DNA of 64,000 nt from Pandoraea commovens (lineage in GTDB: Bacteria > Pseudomonadota > Gammaproteobacteria > Burkholderiales > Burkholderiaceae), in contig NZ_CABPSA010000001.1 of NCBI RefSeq assembly GCF_902459615.1, forward strand, positions 1,054,001 to 1,118,000, read 5' to 3'. The notes under the pieces were generated by a model, which made no database searches, was not told the DNA's origin, and saw only the letters and a program-made list of their open reading frames with translations. Each line of letters starts with the position of its first letter. The first letter of the stretch is position 1. Positions 63,349-64,000 of this stretch are shown piece by piece. The position numbers and the translations under genes were made by a program.

Positions 63349-63969
63349 ATGCAAACAGTAGCGATCCTCGACTTCGAAACCACTGGTCTGTCGCCGACAC
63401 AGGGCGACCGGGCGACGGAAATCGCCGTCATCCTGTTGCGTGACGGGGAAATTGTCGATCGCTATCAGAGTTTGATGAATGCCGGACGGCGTATTCCGTC
63501 GGACGTCGCCGCGCTCACGGGCATTACGAACGACATGATTGCGAGCGCACCGCCCGTCTCGCAGGTTATGCGCGAGGCAGCGCAGTTCGTCGGCAACTGC
63601 CCGGTCGTCGCGCACAATGCCGGGTTTGACAAACGCTTCTGGCAAGCTGAACTCGCCATGCTGGGCGAGCGCTCGGATCACGTCTTCGCCTGCACGATGC
63701 TGACCGCCAGACGCCTCTACCCGCACGCCCAGAATCACCGCCTCTCCAGCCTCGCCGATCTTCTCCAGCTTCCGAAGACCGGTCGTGCCCACCGGGCGAT
63801 GGTCGACGCCGAGATGACGACCCACCTCTGGCGTCGCATGCACGACGACATCTCACGCACCTACGGGCTCAAACGCGTGGATCACGCGCTGATCGCCCGC
63901 GTGCAAACCACGAGCAAGGACAAAGTGCCGACGTTGTTGCGCTCACTCGCGCAAGGTACGACGGCATAA
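63349..63969 (+). CDS. DEDDh 3'-5' exonuclease, DnaQ-like
   Basis: This 206-aa single-domain exonuclease has ExoI VAILDFETTGLSP, ExoII AHNAGFDKRFW and ExoIII GRAHRAMVDAEMT (His and Asp of DEDDh). The ATG at 63349 starts right before the ExoI motif. It resembles stand-alone DnaQ/PolC-type proofreading or repair nucleases. No polymerase gene is adjacent within the window, which ends 31 bp later. Confidence 0.88.
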   Translation: MQTVAILDFETTGLSPTQGDRATEIAVILLRDGEIVDRYQSLMNAGRRIPSDVAALTGITNDMIASAPPVSQVMREAAQFVGNCPVVAHNAGFDKRFWQAELAMLGERSDHVFACTMLTARRLYPHAQNHRLSSLADLLQLPKTGRAHRAMVDAEMTTHLWRRMHDDISRTYGLKRVDHALIARVQTTSKDKVPTLLRSLAQGTTA

Positions 63970-64000
63970 CGCGCGTCAGCCCGCCCAAAACACCGTTACC

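Overview
The window looks like the chromosome of a high-GC betaproteobacterium of the Burkholderiaceae, most likely Pandoraea or a close relative. This rests on the gmk-rpoZ-spoT and rph-rdgB-hemW orders, a CeoAB-OpcM/BpeEF-OprC type efflux locus, a full kdp operon with kdpDE, and coding style. The genus is an inference from gene content. Genes are dense on both strands and most convergent pairs are separated by clear hairpin terminators.

Layout. 1-9.9 kb: a ChaC-type cyclotransferase, then a LysR regulator, an esterase-like gene and a three-gene RND efflux pump, ending convergently at a second LysR gene. 10-12.2 kb: ergothioneine genes egtB-egtD. 12.3-22.6 kb: a DHA2 efflux transporter, a DUF427 protein, an MFS-like protein behind a very small ORF, a beta-class GST, an AraC regulator, a truncated globin, a YbbP-like permease, a DUF4126 protein, and a guanidinium exporter under a guanidine-II (mini-ykkC) riboswitch. 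22.7-31.3 kb: the potassium operon kdpFABC with kdpD and kdpE, led by an extra 30-codon membrane microprotein. Upstream lies a helically phased array of five TTTAC boxes. 31.6-33.8 kb: two paralogous amino-acid binding proteins without a transporter, one with tandem repeats at both ends. 33.9-49.2 kb: housekeeping genes, including a small kinase, a cupin, CnoX, a CPA2 antiporter with USP domains, pirin, greB, spoT, rpoZ, gmk, yicC, rph, rdgB, hemW and an acyl-CoA synthetase.

49.5-51.5 kb: tRNA-Ser(UGA) carries a small island of about 1.8 kb. It is bounded by a 65-bp direct repeat of the tRNA 3' half and holds a phage-type DNA-binding protein, a hypothetical protein and a BrnT/BrnA toxin-antitoxin pair, with no integrase left. 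51.5-54.1 kb: an arsenic operon (arsR-acr3-arsC-arsH) abuts the island.

54.2-63.2 kb: a three-subunit flavoprotein/Fe-S/CCG-domain complex (SdhABE or Hdr-like) is divergent from an MHS-family carboxylate transporter. A cupin-AraC regulator and acnB follow. The flavoprotein lacks the usual succinate-site and covalent-FAD motifs, so the cluster may take up and oxidise a tri- or dicarboxylate other than succinate and pass the product to aconitase. This is the best candidate in the window for an undescribed pathway. The window closes with a DEDDh exonuclease.
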